DNA from: Fusobacterium ulcerans ATCC 49185
GTDB taxonomy: Bacteria > Fusobacteriota > Fusobacteriia > Fusobacteriales > Fusobacteriaceae
DNA length: 64,000 nucleotides
Direction of reading: 5' to 3'
Assembly (NCBI RefSeq): GCF_900683735.1
Contig: NZ_LR215979.1
Span: 1,426,001-1,490,000, forward strand
Shown: one piece after another, positions 44,273 to 53,277 of the stretch
How the letters are laid out: each line of letters begins with the position of its first letter
Position numbering within the stretch: position 1 is the first letter of the stretch
Program-made: the position numbers and the translations under genes
The notes under the pieces: model-generated
Databases searched by the model: none
What the model saw: only the letters and a program-made list of their open reading frames with translations
What the model was told of the DNA's origin: nothing

Positions 44273-44637
44273 AATGTCAGAATTTTTTTCTGACATTATT
44301 CTTAAATATCCGCATTTTATTTTTAAAACGATTTTTTTTATTATTTAATTATAGAAAATTTTTTAAAATACTGTATTATCATCAGTACTGATATTTGACT
44401 TATTAGATTCTTGTAAAAAAATTATTATTATTTTAGGAAGTATAGAAACTGTAAGAATAAATTTATTTATTACTATTTTATGTGTATTAAAATATTTTTA
44501 TTATATTTCCTTTTTAGATATTTATCACCTTCTTTCAATAATTTATTCATTGTTTTTATTGAAAAAACAGAAATTTTAAGATAAAATATACCAAACAGAA
44601 TATCTAAGAGAAAAGAGAGTTTATTGAGTTAAACTCT
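44273..44637. other. Non-coding stretch with two hairpins before the TPR gene
   Basis: The stretch 44154-44683 has no supported gene. A hairpin AATGTCAG/CTGACATT (44273-44280 with 44290-44297) has its T-run on the minus strand. A second, AGAGTTTA/TAAACTCT followed by TTTTTT (44616-44637, plus strand), is a terminator-like structure only about 45 bp before the TPR gene start. The second could be an attenuator or the end of an upstream transcript. Confidence 0.4.
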
Positions 44638-44683
44638 TTTTTAAAATACTATATTATATAAATTTAATAATTAAGGAGTATTT

Positions 44684-45496
44684 ATGAAAAAAATATTACT
44701 AGCAGTTGTCTTGCTTTTTTTACTTGGTGGATGGGTAGAGAAACCAAACGAAAAAGAAGAAGCTGAATTATATTATAAAAATGGAAATACCAAATATAAT
44801 TTAAATGATTTTAAGGGGGCTATTTTAGATTTTGATAAAACCATTGAATTAAATCCTAAATTTACTGATGCATATATTTTTAGGGGTTTTATCAAACATA
44901 CCTTAAAACAGTATGAAAAAGCTATTTTAGATTACAATAGAGCTATTGAATTAAATCCTAAAAATGCAGATATTTACTTCAACAGAGGAATTGCTAAAAA
45001 TGATTTAAAACAATATAAAGAAGCTATTTTAGATTTTGACAAAGCTATTAAATTAAATCCTCAATATGCAAATAGTTATTACAATAGAGGAATTGCTAAA
45101 GATAAATTAAAGCAATATAAAGAAGCCATTTTAGACTACAATAAAGCTATTGAATTAAATCCTAAATTTACATATGCATATAACAACAGAGGTAATACTA
45201 AATATAAATTAAAACAATATAAAGAAGCTATTTTAGATTACAGTAAAGCTATTGAATTAAATCCTCAATATACAATAGTCTATTATAATAGAGGAGTTGC
45301 AAAACATGATTTAAAAAACTATATAGGAGCTATTTTAGATTATAATAAGGCTATTAAGTTAAATCCCCAATATGCAGAAGCATATTTTAATAGAGGAAAT
45401 GCCAGATATGAATTAAAAAATTATAGAGGAGCTGCTTCAGATTTTGACAAAGCTAATAAATTGAATTCTGATCTTAAAAAACCAATTAAGAACTAG
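44684..45496 (+). CDS. Exported Sel1/TPR-repeat protein with a lost lipobox Cys
   Basis: A 270-residue protein starting behind AAGGAG. After an N-terminal signal (MKKILLAVVLLFLLGGW) come about seven 34-residue TPR units with the consensus YKEAILDYNKAIELNPK followed by AY.NRG..K..LK. The repeats are very similar at DNA level with a 102-bp period, so copy number can change by slippage or recombination. The position where a lipobox Cys would be expected (LLGG-C) reads TGG, Trp. The protein is then probably periplasmic or anchored by the uncleaved helix. TPRs bind other proteins; the partner is unknown. Confidence 0.8.
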   Translation: MKKILLAVVLLFLLGGWVEKPNEKEEAELYYKNGNTKYNLNDFKGAILDFDKTIELNPKFTDAYIFRGFIKHTLKQYEKAILDYNRAIELNPKNADIYFNRGIAKNDLKQYKEAILDFDKAIKLNPQYANSYYNRGIAKDKLKQYKEAILDYNKAIELNPKFTYAYNNRGNTKYKLKQYKEAILDYSKAIELNPQYTIVYYNRGVAKHDLKNYIGAILDYNKAIKLNPQYAEAYFNRGNARYELKNYRGAASDFDKANKLNSDLKKPIKN

Positions 45497-45683
45497 AATT
45501 TATTCTATATAATTTAAAAACATAAATTCTTTCTAAAGATTAATAAGTTTTATTTATATAATATCCTATTTCAACAAAAACTTCTACTCTTAAAATAAAT
45601 TTAATAATAAAAGGTTTTTCTTCTAATTTTTAAATTTATGATATAATAAAAATATATTTATTTTATTTCATATGGAGGAAAAA

Positions 45684-46754
45684 TTGGATATAGTTGCATA
45701 TATTAAATACATTCAGCAGGAAATCAAGGATAAAAAATTTGATGATTATGTCCATGTTTTTTATGAATATAAAAATTATCTTGAAAGCTGTATAAAAAAA
45801 AATCCAAAAGATATTGAAGCAATATGCCAACTTGCAGCAGTTTATCTTGAATTAAGATATGATGAAAATACTTCAATCAAGCTCATACTAGATACATTGA
45901 CTAACTTTGCTGATGAAATTAGTGCAATTGACAAATCACGTATTTACATAAATTTAGCATTTTTATATGAAAGTAATGATGAAGAAAAAAATTGCTTATA
46001 TTATTTAGAAGAAGCAATAAAATTAAATCCTCATATGGCAGTTGCTTATAATGAACTTGGACGTATTCGAATGGAGAATAACATCATTGAAGATAATTTA
46101 AACTTATTTGAAAAGGCATATTCTCTTAGTTCAAAAATGAAATATCAATATAATTATGCTGTTGCTCTATTCCAACATGGTTATATTTTAAAATCTAAAG
46201 TTCTATTTGAAGGATTATTGCCAAAATATCAAGATGAAAGACGAGTGTTATATGGATATGGAGTTTGTTGTTTTTACACAGGAAATAAAAGAAAAGCAAT
46301 TGAAATAGCAAATAAATTAGCTCAAGGAAAAAATGATGATTATATTACTGAATCTGAAATAGCAGACTTATATTTTTTATGTGATGAATACTCTAAACAT
46401 AATGAAATGTATGATAACTCTGAGATTGGATATTATTCAGATGTAAGATGGCTTGCACCATATTTTTATAGTTTAAAAGTACAAGGAAAAATGGAGAAAC
46501 TTCAGGCAAAATTAACTGAAGTAATCACAGAAAAAAATAATAAAATTATAGAAACTGAAGCTGAAGAATTAGATGATGAATTCACAGAAACAGAAAAAAA
46601 TGAAGATATTCAAGAATATCAAAAAGAGAAAAATGAAATTATAACAGCTTTTGAAAAAATAATTAATGAGGATTATAAACCTGAAATAAAAATTAAATTA
46701 TGGTTGATGTATGGCTGTTACATGATTGACTGTCCTCGCCACCAATCTTTATAA
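45684..46754 (+). CDS. TPR-like repeat protein
   Basis: A protein of about 356 residues without a signal peptide. An ATG at 45672 overlaps the ribosome site GGAGG, and the following in-frame TTG at 45684 has ideal spacing, so I prefer TTG. Helical TPR-like units run through most of the length: DIEAICQLAAVYLELRYD, NCLYYLEEAIKLNPHMAVAYNELGRI, YNYAVALFQHGYILKSKVLF. A Glu-rich linker (TEAEELDDEFTETEKNEDIQ) precedes a short C-terminal domain. The promoter has an extended -10 TGATATAAT near 45640. Function unknown; it is a cytoplasmic scaffold by appearance. Confidence 0.7.
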   Translation: MDIVAYIKYIQQEIKDKKFDDYVHVFYEYKNYLESCIKKNPKDIEAICQLAAVYLELRYDENTSIKLILDTLTNFADEISAIDKSRIYINLAFLYESNDEEKNCLYYLEEAIKLNPHMAVAYNELGRIRMENNIIEDNLNLFEKAYSLSSKMKYQYNYAVALFQHGYILKSKVLFEGLLPKYQDERRVLYGYGVCCFYTGNKRKAIEIANKLAQGKNDDYITESEIADLYFLCDEYSKHNEMYDNSEIGYYSDVRWLAPYFYSLKVQGKMEKLQAKLTEVITEKNNKIIETEAEELDDEFTETEKNEDIQEYQKEKNEIITAFEKIINEDYKPEIKIKLWLMYGCYMIDCPRHQSL

Positions 46755-46765
46755 CAAGATAATTA

Positions 46766-46799
46766 AAAAAGAAGAACCATTTTTATGATTCTTCTTTTT
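46766..46799. terminator. Bidirectional terminator between converging genes
   Basis: AAAAAGAAGAA (46766-46776) pairs with TTCTTCTTTTT (46789-46799) between the stops at 46754 (plus) and 46803 (minus). Confidence 0.8.
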
Positions 46800-46802
46800 A
46801 AT

Positions 46803-47108
46803 TTAATCTTTCAAATCTTCTAAATACTGTATTTTAATATTAGCTTTTCTCACATATTCTCTAACTACAGCATTATAATCTTTATCTTTCTTTTGAGAAA
46901 TACTAATTTTATTTCTATATTTTACAAAATCATCTTCCAATTTTGCTCTGTCTTTTTCATTGATTTCATTTTCCATCAATCTATCTAATCTTATAGACAA
47001 TTTTGAATATTCATTTTTTACATTTTTTTCTTTTCCACCACCAAAAAAATCTAAATTACTGCATCCTGTCATTATTAAGATTGTCATTAAAATAAGTAAT
47101 TTTTTCAT
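46803..47108 (-). CDS. Small lipoprotein
   Basis: A 101-residue protein. ATG 47108 is behind GAAGGGGC; the longer in-frame start would run into the tRNA gene and is rejected. The signal peptide MKKLLILMTILIMTGC ends in a clear lipobox. The mature part is charged and helical (SKLSIRLDRLMENEINEKDR; DYNAVVREYVRKANIKIQYL). Family not recognised. It lies about 22 bp downstream of the tRNA-Arg on the same strand and may be co-transcribed with it. Confidence 0.7.
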   Translation of the reverse strand: MKKLLILMTILIMTGCSNLDFFGGGKEKNVKNEYSKLSIRLDRLMENEINEKDRAKLEDDFVKYRNKISISQKKDKDYNAVVREYVRKANIKIQYLEDLKD

Positions 47109-47130
47109 TTCAGCCCCTTCTTCAATAAGC

Positions 47131-47207
47131 TGGCGATCCCGATGTGGTTTGAACACACAACCTATTCCTTAGGAGGGAATTGCTCTATCCAATTGAGCTA
47201 CGGGATC
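47131..47207 (-). tRNA. tRNA-Arg (anticodon CCT)
   Basis: The cloverleaf reads clearly on the minus strand: acceptor GATCCCG/CGGGATC, D-arm GCTC/GAGC, anticodon stem ATTCC/GGAAT with loop CTCCTAA (anticodon CCT, codon AGG), T-arm GTGTG-TTCAAAC-CACAT, discriminator G and an encoded CCA at 47131-47133. Length is 77 nt with CCA. Confidence 0.95.
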
Positions 47208-47262
47208 ACACAGTCAATATTATACACTAAAATTTAAATTTTGAAAAGAGTTTTTTAATATT

Positions 47263-48018
47263 CTACAATATGGTATTTTTGATAAGATGAAGCAGGTGCT
47301 TTTGTCCTATTCCACTAACACTTCCAATTTTATAGAGATAGTCCATTACTTTATCTCCATTCTTCTGATCCATATTAGAATACTTATAGTAAGAGATTGC
47401 CTCTCTGATAATGTGTGCATCACTGCCGAAAGTAGCAGTAAGACCATATCTTTCTCTCAATTCAGCAGCTTCCAGATTCCTTATCAATGAAAGAGCATGA
47501 TTATGGGTTTCCAGTGAGTCTACCAGTTTTATAATATCATAAATATATGGTTTGTTATTTATGAAATTCTTTTGTACTATTCCACATATATGGGGAATAG
47601 ACTTGTGACACTCCCATCCTTGAAGCACATCCATATATTCATATATATTTCTGTGTGTCTTTGCCATTCTTTTTAAATTCTTATATTGTTCTACTTCTTT
47701 TACATAAAATTCTTCTAAATCAGACATTTTTTTGAAATAAATCAAAAGTTCAAAACCATCTTCACATCCTAATTCAATTCCAGGAACTACTCCTATTCCT
47801 TTTTCATAAAGTTCCACTGCTCCTCTTATCTCATTGTGATCTGTAACTGATAAAAGGTATCTTTTATTTTTAACAAAGTTTTTTAAAAATTCTGGTTTAA
47901 TAAAACTATCTGAAGCTGTTGTGTGTATATGGAGATCATAATAAAAATCTCCTGCAAATCTACTGTCACTATCTATAAATGGAAAAAAGAAAGGAGACAG
48001 CTTTTGAAATTCTACCAT
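47263..48018 (-). CDS. PHP-domain metal-dependent hydrolase
   Basis: A 251-residue protein. The start ATG 48018 follows GAGGTG; that GTG is itself in frame but belongs to the ribosome site. PHP motifs appear in order: DLHIHTTASDS (motif 1), LSVTDHNE (motif 2), VVPGIELGCE (motif 3) and FGSDAH (motif 4), with extra His in THNHALSLI. These supply metal ligands for phosphoesterase chemistry. The family includes nucleases, histidinol phosphatases and nucleoside 3',5'-bisphosphate phosphatases such as RNase AM. The exact substrate is unknown. It stands alone between the tRNA and a gene-free stretch. Confidence 0.85.
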   Translation of the reverse strand: MVEFQKLSPFFFPFIDSDSRFAGDFYYDLHIHTTASDSFIKPEFLKNFVKNKRYLLSVTDHNEIRGAVELYEKGIGVVPGIELGCEDGFELLIYFKKMSDLEEFYVKEVEQYKNLKRMAKTHRNIYEYMDVLQGWECHKSIPHICGIVQKNFINNKPYIYDIIKLVDSLETHNHALSLIRNLEAAELRERYGLTATFGSDAHIIREAISYYKYSNMDQKNGDKVMDYLYKIGSVSGIGQKHLLHLIKNTIL

Positions 48019-48260
48019 TGTTCTCACCTCTTTTTATAAAATAAAAAGAATCCACATATTTGAAGTGTTTAATTGCTGGTTATATAAATTTCTCATAATC
48101 TGCTGACACTTGAAAATATAGTATAATTATAAAATATCCAGTAAAAATTTCTATTGCTGAATATTATCATTTATGCTCATAATAAATTCTTCTATGATAA
48201 TAATATAACACTTATATAAAAGATTGTCAAAATGTTGTTGTTCACAAGGTTTACTAATTT

Positions 48261-48359
48261 TTACTCCATAACTTCTACATATGTTTCCTGTGGCATAAAT
48301 TTCAATTTTTTTATTTCATACAAATCATAAAAATATATTTTCCTCCTCATTTTTACCAT
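48261..48359 (-). CDS. Possible 32-residue small ORF or gene remnant
   Basis: The ORF reads MVKMRRKIYFYDLYEIKKLK... and ends FMPQETYVEVME. Its composition looks protein-like, but there is no clear ribosome site. It lies 31 bp past the stop of the carboxymuconolactone-decarboxylase-like gene on the same strand, so it could be the end of a decayed gene. The rest of 48019-48390 shows nothing. Confidence 0.22.
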   Translation of the reverse strand: MVKMRRKIYFYDLYEIKKLKFMPQETYVEVME

Positions 48360-48390
48360 TTTAGCTTAAAATTTAAAATTAATTTGCTGT

Positions 48391-49095
48391 TTAATTATTT
48401 CTGTTTTTTATTACTTCCTCAAATATTTTTCGGGCATTTTTTCCTTGCTCTTTTTCCACTTTTTTATCTAAAACATCTATTATTCCCTCAATCTGCTCCT
48501 TAGTAAGTCCTGCATTCATTCCTAAATTGAAGTGTGCTGCAAGCTGTGGATTTACCCCTGACATATTTCCAAGGACAGCTATTGTTACTATCTCTCTTGT
48601 TTGAAAATCTAAAATATCTCTACCAAATAAATCTCCAAACAAATGTCCCTTCAAAAAATCATCCACTGCTGGAGCAAAGTCATACATTCCTCCTTGTACA
48701 GGAGATCCCGCCAATTTTGTCTGTACTTCTGTTCCAAATTCAATACTGTTTCTATCTCTTGGAATAGGAGTGATATCTCTTCCTACTTCATCTTTTATTC
48801 CTTTTGCTTCTCTCTCAGAAAGTACATTCATGAAAACCCCTATTCCATTCAGACTACGAGGAAATCCACAATAAGCATATGTATGAACTAAAATTTCTTT
48901 TATTTCATTTACAGTAAGTCCTGCATCTAATCCATCATTCAATGAAATTTTTAGATTTTCCAAATCACCACTGGCTGTAAAAGCTGATATTCTCACTACC
49001 TCTTGTTCTTTTATATTTAATGTCTTTTCCTCTGCTCCAAAAGCAGATGTAAAACCAAATACAGATATTAAAAGCATAATAAATCTTCTTTTCAT
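48391..49095 (-). CDS. Exported carboxymuconolactone decarboxylase-family protein
   Basis: A 234-residue protein. The start is ATG 49095 (GAGGTG upstream; the in-frame GTG is part of it). A signal peptide (MKRRFIMLLISVFGFTSAFG) sends it to the periplasm. Two CMD-like halves follow: one around LKISLNDGLDAGLTVNEIKEILVHTYAYCGFPRSLNG and a second around FQTREIVTIAVLGNMSG...LAAHFNLGMNAGLTKEQIEGII (both abbreviated in sense). AhpD-type CxxC is absent; only one Cys is seen in YAYCGFP. Related two-domain proteins occur with cupins or in stress operons; a decarboxylase activity is not established. The MerR-like gene 49232-49465 and a LysR gene lie upstream. Confidence 0.8.
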   Translation of the reverse strand: MKRRFIMLLISVFGFTSAFGAEEKTLNIKEQEVVRISAFTASGDLENLKISLNDGLDAGLTVNEIKEILVHTYAYCGFPRSLNGIGVFMNVLSEREAKGIKDEVGRDITPIPRDRNSIEFGTEVQTKLAGSPVQGGMYDFAPAVDDFLKGHLFGDLFGRDILDFQTREIVTIAVLGNMSGVNPQLAAHFNLGMNAGLTKEQIEGIIDVLDKKVEKEQGKNARKIFEEVIKNRNN

Positions 49096-49231
49096 AATAT
49101 TCACCTCATTATTTATTTATTTTTTCAATTTTTATAGATACAGCTTTATCTATTTCTTTCAATTCTTCAGCTCCACCTCACTCTCCTTATTTATCATTTA
49201 ATAAACAATTTCTAAATATTCAATATTTTTT

Positions 49232-49465
49232 CTAAAGATAATTTTTTATATCTCCCATTTCATCTACTGGTTGTATCTTTATAGAATTTCCAATCTCTTC
49301 TATATCAAATCCACTGTCCCACAGCAATAAAATTGACTTTAGCTTTTCTAAATCCAAATCATTGTATTCATTTTCCCTATTTATTCTACAAAATCCACAA
49401 TCTTTATATTTTTGAATTACTTCATCAGATATGTTGTAATGTCTTTTTATTTCATTAAATGTCAT
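49232..49465 (-). CDS. Small MerR-like HTH protein
   Basis: A 77-residue protein starting at ATG 49465, behind AGGAGTGAGAG; the longer in-frame start is not supported. MTFNEIKRHYNISDEVIQKYKDCGF looks like the first HTH of MerR proteins (..I.e..gIs...iryYe..Gl), followed by NEYNDLDLEKLKSILLLWDSGFDIEEI, the second helical element. The effector-binding coiled coil is missing, so it is a stand-alone DNA-binding module. It lies between the CMD-like gene and the LysR gene. Targets are unknown. Confidence 0.65.
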   Translation of the reverse strand: MTFNEIKRHYNISDEVIQKYKDCGFCRINRENEYNDLDLEKLKSILLLWDSGFDIEEIGNSIKIQPVDEMGDIKNYL

Positions 49466-49559
49466 CTCTCTCACTCCTAACTGTCTTTTAAATAAAAAAA
49501 ATGCAGCTCTCCTGTTGGATAACCACATTTTAGCTCTATTATCTTGTTATGTCTAATAC

Positions 49560-50450
49560 TTAGTTTGTATCATTAAAAATGCCTGAAACGTATTCTTTAG
49601 TATATTCAATGAATGCTGATGCAACTGGAGAAAATATCTGATTCTTTTTCCAAACCAGCACTGTTGTTGATTCTAGTTTAGGAAAAAGAGGAATAAAAGT
49701 AAGTCCATCATAATGGCAATCTAATTTTGGTGTAACAACAATTCCTATTTTATTTTTTGCCATAATTGCCATGTTATATAGGAGATTTCCATTAGCAACA
49801 ACTTCAATCTGTTCTGAGTATATTCCAAACCAGTTTTTCAACTCTTTTTGTAAAGTTTCACGCTTGGTCATAATTAGTGGTGTATTTACTAAATCTTTAG
49901 AAGTCACAGTTTCTTTTCCAGCTAGTTCTGAATTTTCATTTACAAGTACACCCCATTCTTCTTTTACTGGAAGTCTGACAAATTCATATCTGCTGATATC
50001 AACTGGTTCAACCAATAATCCTAAGTCTAAAATTCCTCTTTCTATTCTTTCTTTAATATTATCTGAATTTCCACTGTAAATTTCATAGTATACCTGTGGA
50101 TTTTTTTTATGAAAGGAAGCAAGAAGTAAAGATAAAAACTGTGAACTCTGTAGTTCTCCACTTCCAATTACAAGCTCACCTACAAGATTTTCTTCTCTTT
50201 GGGAAAATTCACGCTCTGTCTTATCAGCAAGAGAAACAATTTCTTCAGCCCTTCGTTTGAGTAGCATTCCATCATTAGTTAAAATAATACGATGTTTGCT
50301 TCTATGAAAAAGTTTTACTCCAAGTTCTTCCTCCAACTGTATGAGCTGCCTAGAAAGAGTTGGCTGAGTAATATGCAGAAGAGCTGCTGCTTTAGTGATA
50401 TTTTCTTCTCTTGCTGTCATCAAAAAATATTTTAATACTCTTATTTCCAT
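49560..50450 (-). CDS. LysR-family transcriptional regulator
   Basis: A 296-residue protein of standard length. The N-terminal HTH is typical: MEIRVLKYFLMTAREENITKAAALLHITQPTLSRQLIQLEEELGVKLFHR in outline (SQPTLSRQ, LE.ELG..LF.R). A C-terminal substrate-binding domain follows, with LVIGSGELQSSQFL, RGILDLGLLVEPVD and MAKNKIGIVVTP. The close E. coli type YeiE/CysL group is one possibility, but no specific effector can be named. It may control the MerR-like/CMD genes immediately downstream. The upstream region 50451-50747 is AT-rich and shows only promoter-like elements. Confidence 0.9.
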   Translation of the reverse strand: MEIRVLKYFLMTAREENITKAAALLHITQPTLSRQLIQLEEELGVKLFHRSKHRIILTNDGMLLKRRAEEIVSLADKTEREFSQREENLVGELVIGSGELQSSQFLSLLLASFHKKNPQVYYEIYSGNSDNIKERIERGILDLGLLVEPVDISRYEFVRLPVKEEWGVLVNENSELAGKETVTSKDLVNTPLIMTKRETLQKELKNWFGIYSEQIEVVANGNLLYNMAIMAKNKIGIVVTPKLDCHYDGLTFIPLFPKLESTTVLVWKKNQIFSPVASAFIEYTKEYVSGIFNDTN

Positions 50451-50747
50451 TTAACTCATCCCTTTCTGGTATCTTCCATTTATTATTTAGTACAAAGAAT
50501 TTTTAATATTTATTCTATTCTCTATTTATTTTTAAAACTTTAATTTTATCTTAAAAATCAACTAATTCCAAGGAAAAATCTTCTTTATCAATTTTATTAT
50601 AAAAAATATCTACCTATTACTTCTCCAAAATTTAATTTAATATTTCTTTTGTTACAATTATAACTATAATTTTTTCTCTTATTTTATTTCTCAATATATT
50701 CTTTTTTGTTATTTTTAAATTTTTATAATTCCCTAATATATATAAAA

Positions 50748-50768
50748 CTCCTATTTATAAAATAGGAG
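50748..50768 (-). terminator. Terminator overlapping the cls stop codon
   Basis: On the minus strand CTCCTATTT-TAT-AAATAGGAG is followed by TTTTATATA. The stem includes the last codons and stop of the cardiolipin synthase gene. Confidence 0.75.
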
Positions 50769-52203
50769 CAAGCAAACGACATATTGACTCTTTAAATTTT
50801 ATGTAATAACCTCTATTGCTGTATTCGCTTCTTAGAATTTTACTGCTGACTTTCATATCTCTATAAAAAATCTCTCTGAATTCCTCTGCTACATCTTTCT
50901 CATATATATTCACATTTATCTCAAAGTTCTGATAAAAGCTTCTATTATCAAAATTAGCAGTTCCTATACTTACTATCTCACTATCTGCCATAACCATTTT
51001 GCTGTGAAGGAATCCCTTGTTATATCTGTAGACTTTTACTCCTAAATCCAGAAGTTCTCCTACAAAATATTGATTTACCCAGTAGATGAAAAAATGATCT
51101 GGTTTATCTGGTATCATTATTTTAATATGAACTCCTGACATAGCTGCTATCTTCAGTGCTTCCAATACTGTATCATCAGGAACAAAATAAGGCGTCTGTA
51201 TATAAATATAGTTTTTTGCCTCCATTATTATCTTTAAAAAATTATCTCTCATTGTTCTGAATTGATAATTTGGACCGCTGCTTACTACTTGAACATATCC
51301 AGAATATTTTCCTCTATCTTTAATTACTTCCTGCATAGCTTCTCTTTCATAGTGATATCTCTTCTCTTCATAATCCACATGTTTTTTCTTTGCTATACCC
51401 CATGAGAAGAAGAATTCTTTTTCCAGCTCCAATGCCGCTTCACCGAAGACTCTCATTCCTGTATCTCTCCAGTGTCCCATTTTTCCTTTGCCAAGATATT
51501 CATTTCCAATATTGAACCCGCCTATATATCCCAGTTTGCTATCAATGATACATAATTTTCTATGATCTCTGTAGTTTGCTCTCAAATTAGCTATCTTCAA
51601 GAAAGGAAAATGTGAAGGAAAAAATATTTCTACATCTATCTTATTTTCTCTCATCTTTCTAAGCATTTTACGGCTGGTACCACCTGCTTCATCTGCTATG
51701 ACTCTTATGTCTACTCCCTCTTTAGCTTTTTCAATAAGTATATCAACTATGGATTTCCCTAATTCATCATATCTGAATATATAGTATTCCATATATATTG
51801 TTTTCTCTGCTTTTTTTAAGTCAGATATTATACTTTTAAAAAATTGATTTCCCTCAGTAAATATTTTCATTGAATTAAGAGTAGTCAGCTTATTCTTAGA
51901 AGATATTTCAAGGTATGAAATTAATTGCTTCCACCTTACCAAATCAGCTCTTTCAGAAGATTTAATAACTTTCTTGCTGTGAAGAAACTTCCATTTATAA
52001 AATTGATTTACCACTCTTTTCTTTTGAAAACTAAGTCCAAAAAATAAGTAAGCTATAAATCCCAAATATGGAGCAAGTATAAGCAGTGTTATCCAAAAAA
52101 GTGTATATACTGGCTTTTTACGTTCAATCAAAATAATGATAATAAGGAATATCATATTTATAATTGCTATATAATCTTTAAAAAAAGTAATAATCAAATT
52201 CAT
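50755..52203 (-). CDS. cls: Cardiolipin synthase (phospholipase D family)
   Basis: A 482-residue protein with two N-terminal membrane helices (IAIINMIFLIIIILIERKKP; FWITLLILAPYLGFIAYLFF) and the PLDNc linker. Two HKD motifs follow: HRKLCIIDSKLGYIGGFNIG at about residue 219 and HSKMVMADSEIVSIGTANFD at about residue 397. Both are intact. Length and order match bacterial ClsA, which condenses two phosphatidylglycerols into cardiolipin at the inner membrane. It is a single-gene unit with its own terminator; the terminator forms part of the coding end. Confidence 0.92.
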   Translation of the reverse strand: MNLIITFFKDYIAIINMIFLIIIILIERKKPVYTLFWITLLILAPYLGFIAYLFFGLSFQKKRVVNQFYKWKFLHSKKVIKSSERADLVRWKQLISYLEISSKNKLTTLNSMKIFTEGNQFFKSIISDLKKAEKTIYMEYYIFRYDELGKSIVDILIEKAKEGVDIRVIADEAGGTSRKMLRKMRENKIDVEIFFPSHFPFLKIANLRANYRDHRKLCIIDSKLGYIGGFNIGNEYLGKGKMGHWRDTGMRVFGEAALELEKEFFFSWGIAKKKHVDYEEKRYHYEREAMQEVIKDRGKYSGYVQVVSSGPNYQFRTMRDNFLKIIMEAKNYIYIQTPYFVPDDTVLEALKIAAMSGVHIKIMIPDKPDHFFIYWVNQYFVGELLDLGVKVYRYNKGFLHSKMVMADSEIVSIGTANFDNRSFYQNFEINVNIYEKDVAEEFREIFYRDMKVSSKILRSEYSNRGYYIKFKESICRLLAPIL

Positions 52204-52354
52204 TTAATCACCTCTATATATAAGATAATAACATTTTTTTCTAAATATTTCTAATTAATAATTTGAATTTTATTTTACTATTTCCTTTTTATTTCAAATT
52301 TTTTTGTAATTTTTGAATCAAGTGTTTTTTTCTTGACTTTTTGAAATTTTTTTG

Positions 52355-52383
52355 TTGTTAAATTAATCAATTTAAGTTATACT
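52355..52383 (+). promoter_or_regulatory. Promoter of the SIR2-like/RelA-SpoT operon
   Basis: A -35 TTGTTA (52355-52360), an exact 17-nt spacer and -10 TATACT (52378-52383) lie 41 bp upstream of the start codon at 52424. Confidence 0.6.
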
Positions 52384-52423
52384 AATAGTAATAGAGCAAT
52401 TAACTAACAAGGTAGGTGATACC

Positions 52424-53233
52424 ATGAATAACTTTTTTGATAAGTTTGAAAAAGATCAAAAATTGAATCTTTTTATTGGAGATTTTCTGAGTAAAATTAC
52501 AGGATATCCAACAAGACTTGAAATGGCTGAGTCTATTCTGTCTGATATCAAACAGTCAGCCAAAGGTTATATTAGAAATATAGATTCCTTTGCTGAAACA
52601 TCTCAAACTTATCTTGATGCAGTAGTAAGTTCAAAAAAAGGATTAATAAAACATATCCGAGAAATATTTGACTTAAAACATCATAGAAATGTTGAAATAT
52701 ATAGAGATATTTTTAATTCAGGATACTTTGAATCTATTTTTACTATGAATTATGATGTAGTAATTGAAAGAATGTTTGCTAGTCTTCTTTCAGTATCTAC
52801 ACCTTTAAAAGCTGAAAAGATAACTGAAGGAAAAATAAGATTTTATAAGATTATGGGAACTATCTATAATTCAGAAGACCTTTTTTTAACAAGCCAGGAT
52901 ATCAGAAAATTAAAAGTTCTTGAATTCTACAAAGAATTCTTTGATAATTTAAGATTTGAATTGATAAGCAGACCTACTATCTTTTTAGGAGTTGATCTTA
53001 AAAATCCAGATTTTTTAAATATGCTTGATTTTCTTCTGTCAATGGCTAAAAATAATGAGCATCCTGTTTATTTGGTAACATCAACTGCCATAATAGATCC
53101 TAAGGTTACTGATCTTATAAATAAATATAACATAAAACTTACTACACTGAGTGAGAAAGAGCTTCTTGCTAATCTTCATAGTGTATCTGATATAGATGGA
53201 GATGATGTTTTAAGAAAAAAGTTAGTAAGGTAA
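52424..53233 (+). CDS. SIR2-like domain protein (short, 0-frame product)
   Basis: A 269-residue protein with the block order of the SIR2_2 family: LNLFIGDFLSKITGYPTR (family: GAG.S...G.P.W), FTMNYDVVIERMF (TTNYD.L.E), FYKIMGTIYN (Y.HG.I), FLTSQDIRKL and TIFLGVDLKNPDFLNML (..F.GYSL.D..F..LL). The catalytic-type Asn is kept, but the His of the HG motif is Met and the Gly-rich loop is GDF, so NAD hydrolysis is doubtful. The frame ends at TAA 53231, 9 nt after a slippery heptamer that would move ribosomes into the extension 53221-54582. Related SIR2 proteins act in phage defence, but a defence role here is inference. Confidence 0.65.
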   Translation: MNNFFDKFEKDQKLNLFIGDFLSKITGYPTRLEMAESILSDIKQSAKGYIRNIDSFAETSQTYLDAVVSSKKGLIKHIREIFDLKHHRNVEIYRDIFNSGYFESIFTMNYDVVIERMFASLLSVSTPLKAEKITEGKIRFYKIMGTIYNSEDLFLTSQDIRKLKVLEFYKEFFDNLRFELISRPTIFLGVDLKNPDFLNMLDFLLSMAKNNEHPVYLVTSTAIIDPKVTDLINKYNIKLTTLSEKELLANLHSVSDIDGDDVLRKKLVR

Positions 53234-53277
53234 TATCTTTAAATGAAGAACAAAATACAGAGCAGCTGGATATTACC
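53198..53277 (+). other. Programmed -1 frameshift cassette
   Basis: GGAG (53198-53201) precedes A AAA AAG (53215-53221), with zero-frame codons AGA AAA AAG. After a 7-nt spacer, GGTAATATC (53229-53237) pairs perfectly with GATATTACC (53269-53277), and the 0-frame stop TAA lies inside the stem. In the -1 frame the sequence is open from the heptamer to 54582. This combination (internal Shine-Dalgarno, A AAA AAG, downstream stem) is that of the E. coli dnaX frameshift site. Confidence 0.75.

Noticed and set aside
47109-47156. Longer start for the small lipoprotein 46803-47108
   Set aside because: The extension would overlap the tRNA-Arg gene and remove the signal peptide from the N-terminus; ATG 47108 has its own ribosome site.
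49109-49180. Short open fragment reading EELKEIDKAVSIKIEK upstream of the CMD-like gene
   Set aside because: About 20 codons with no start in frame and a stop just before; it may be a gene remnant but cannot be assigned.
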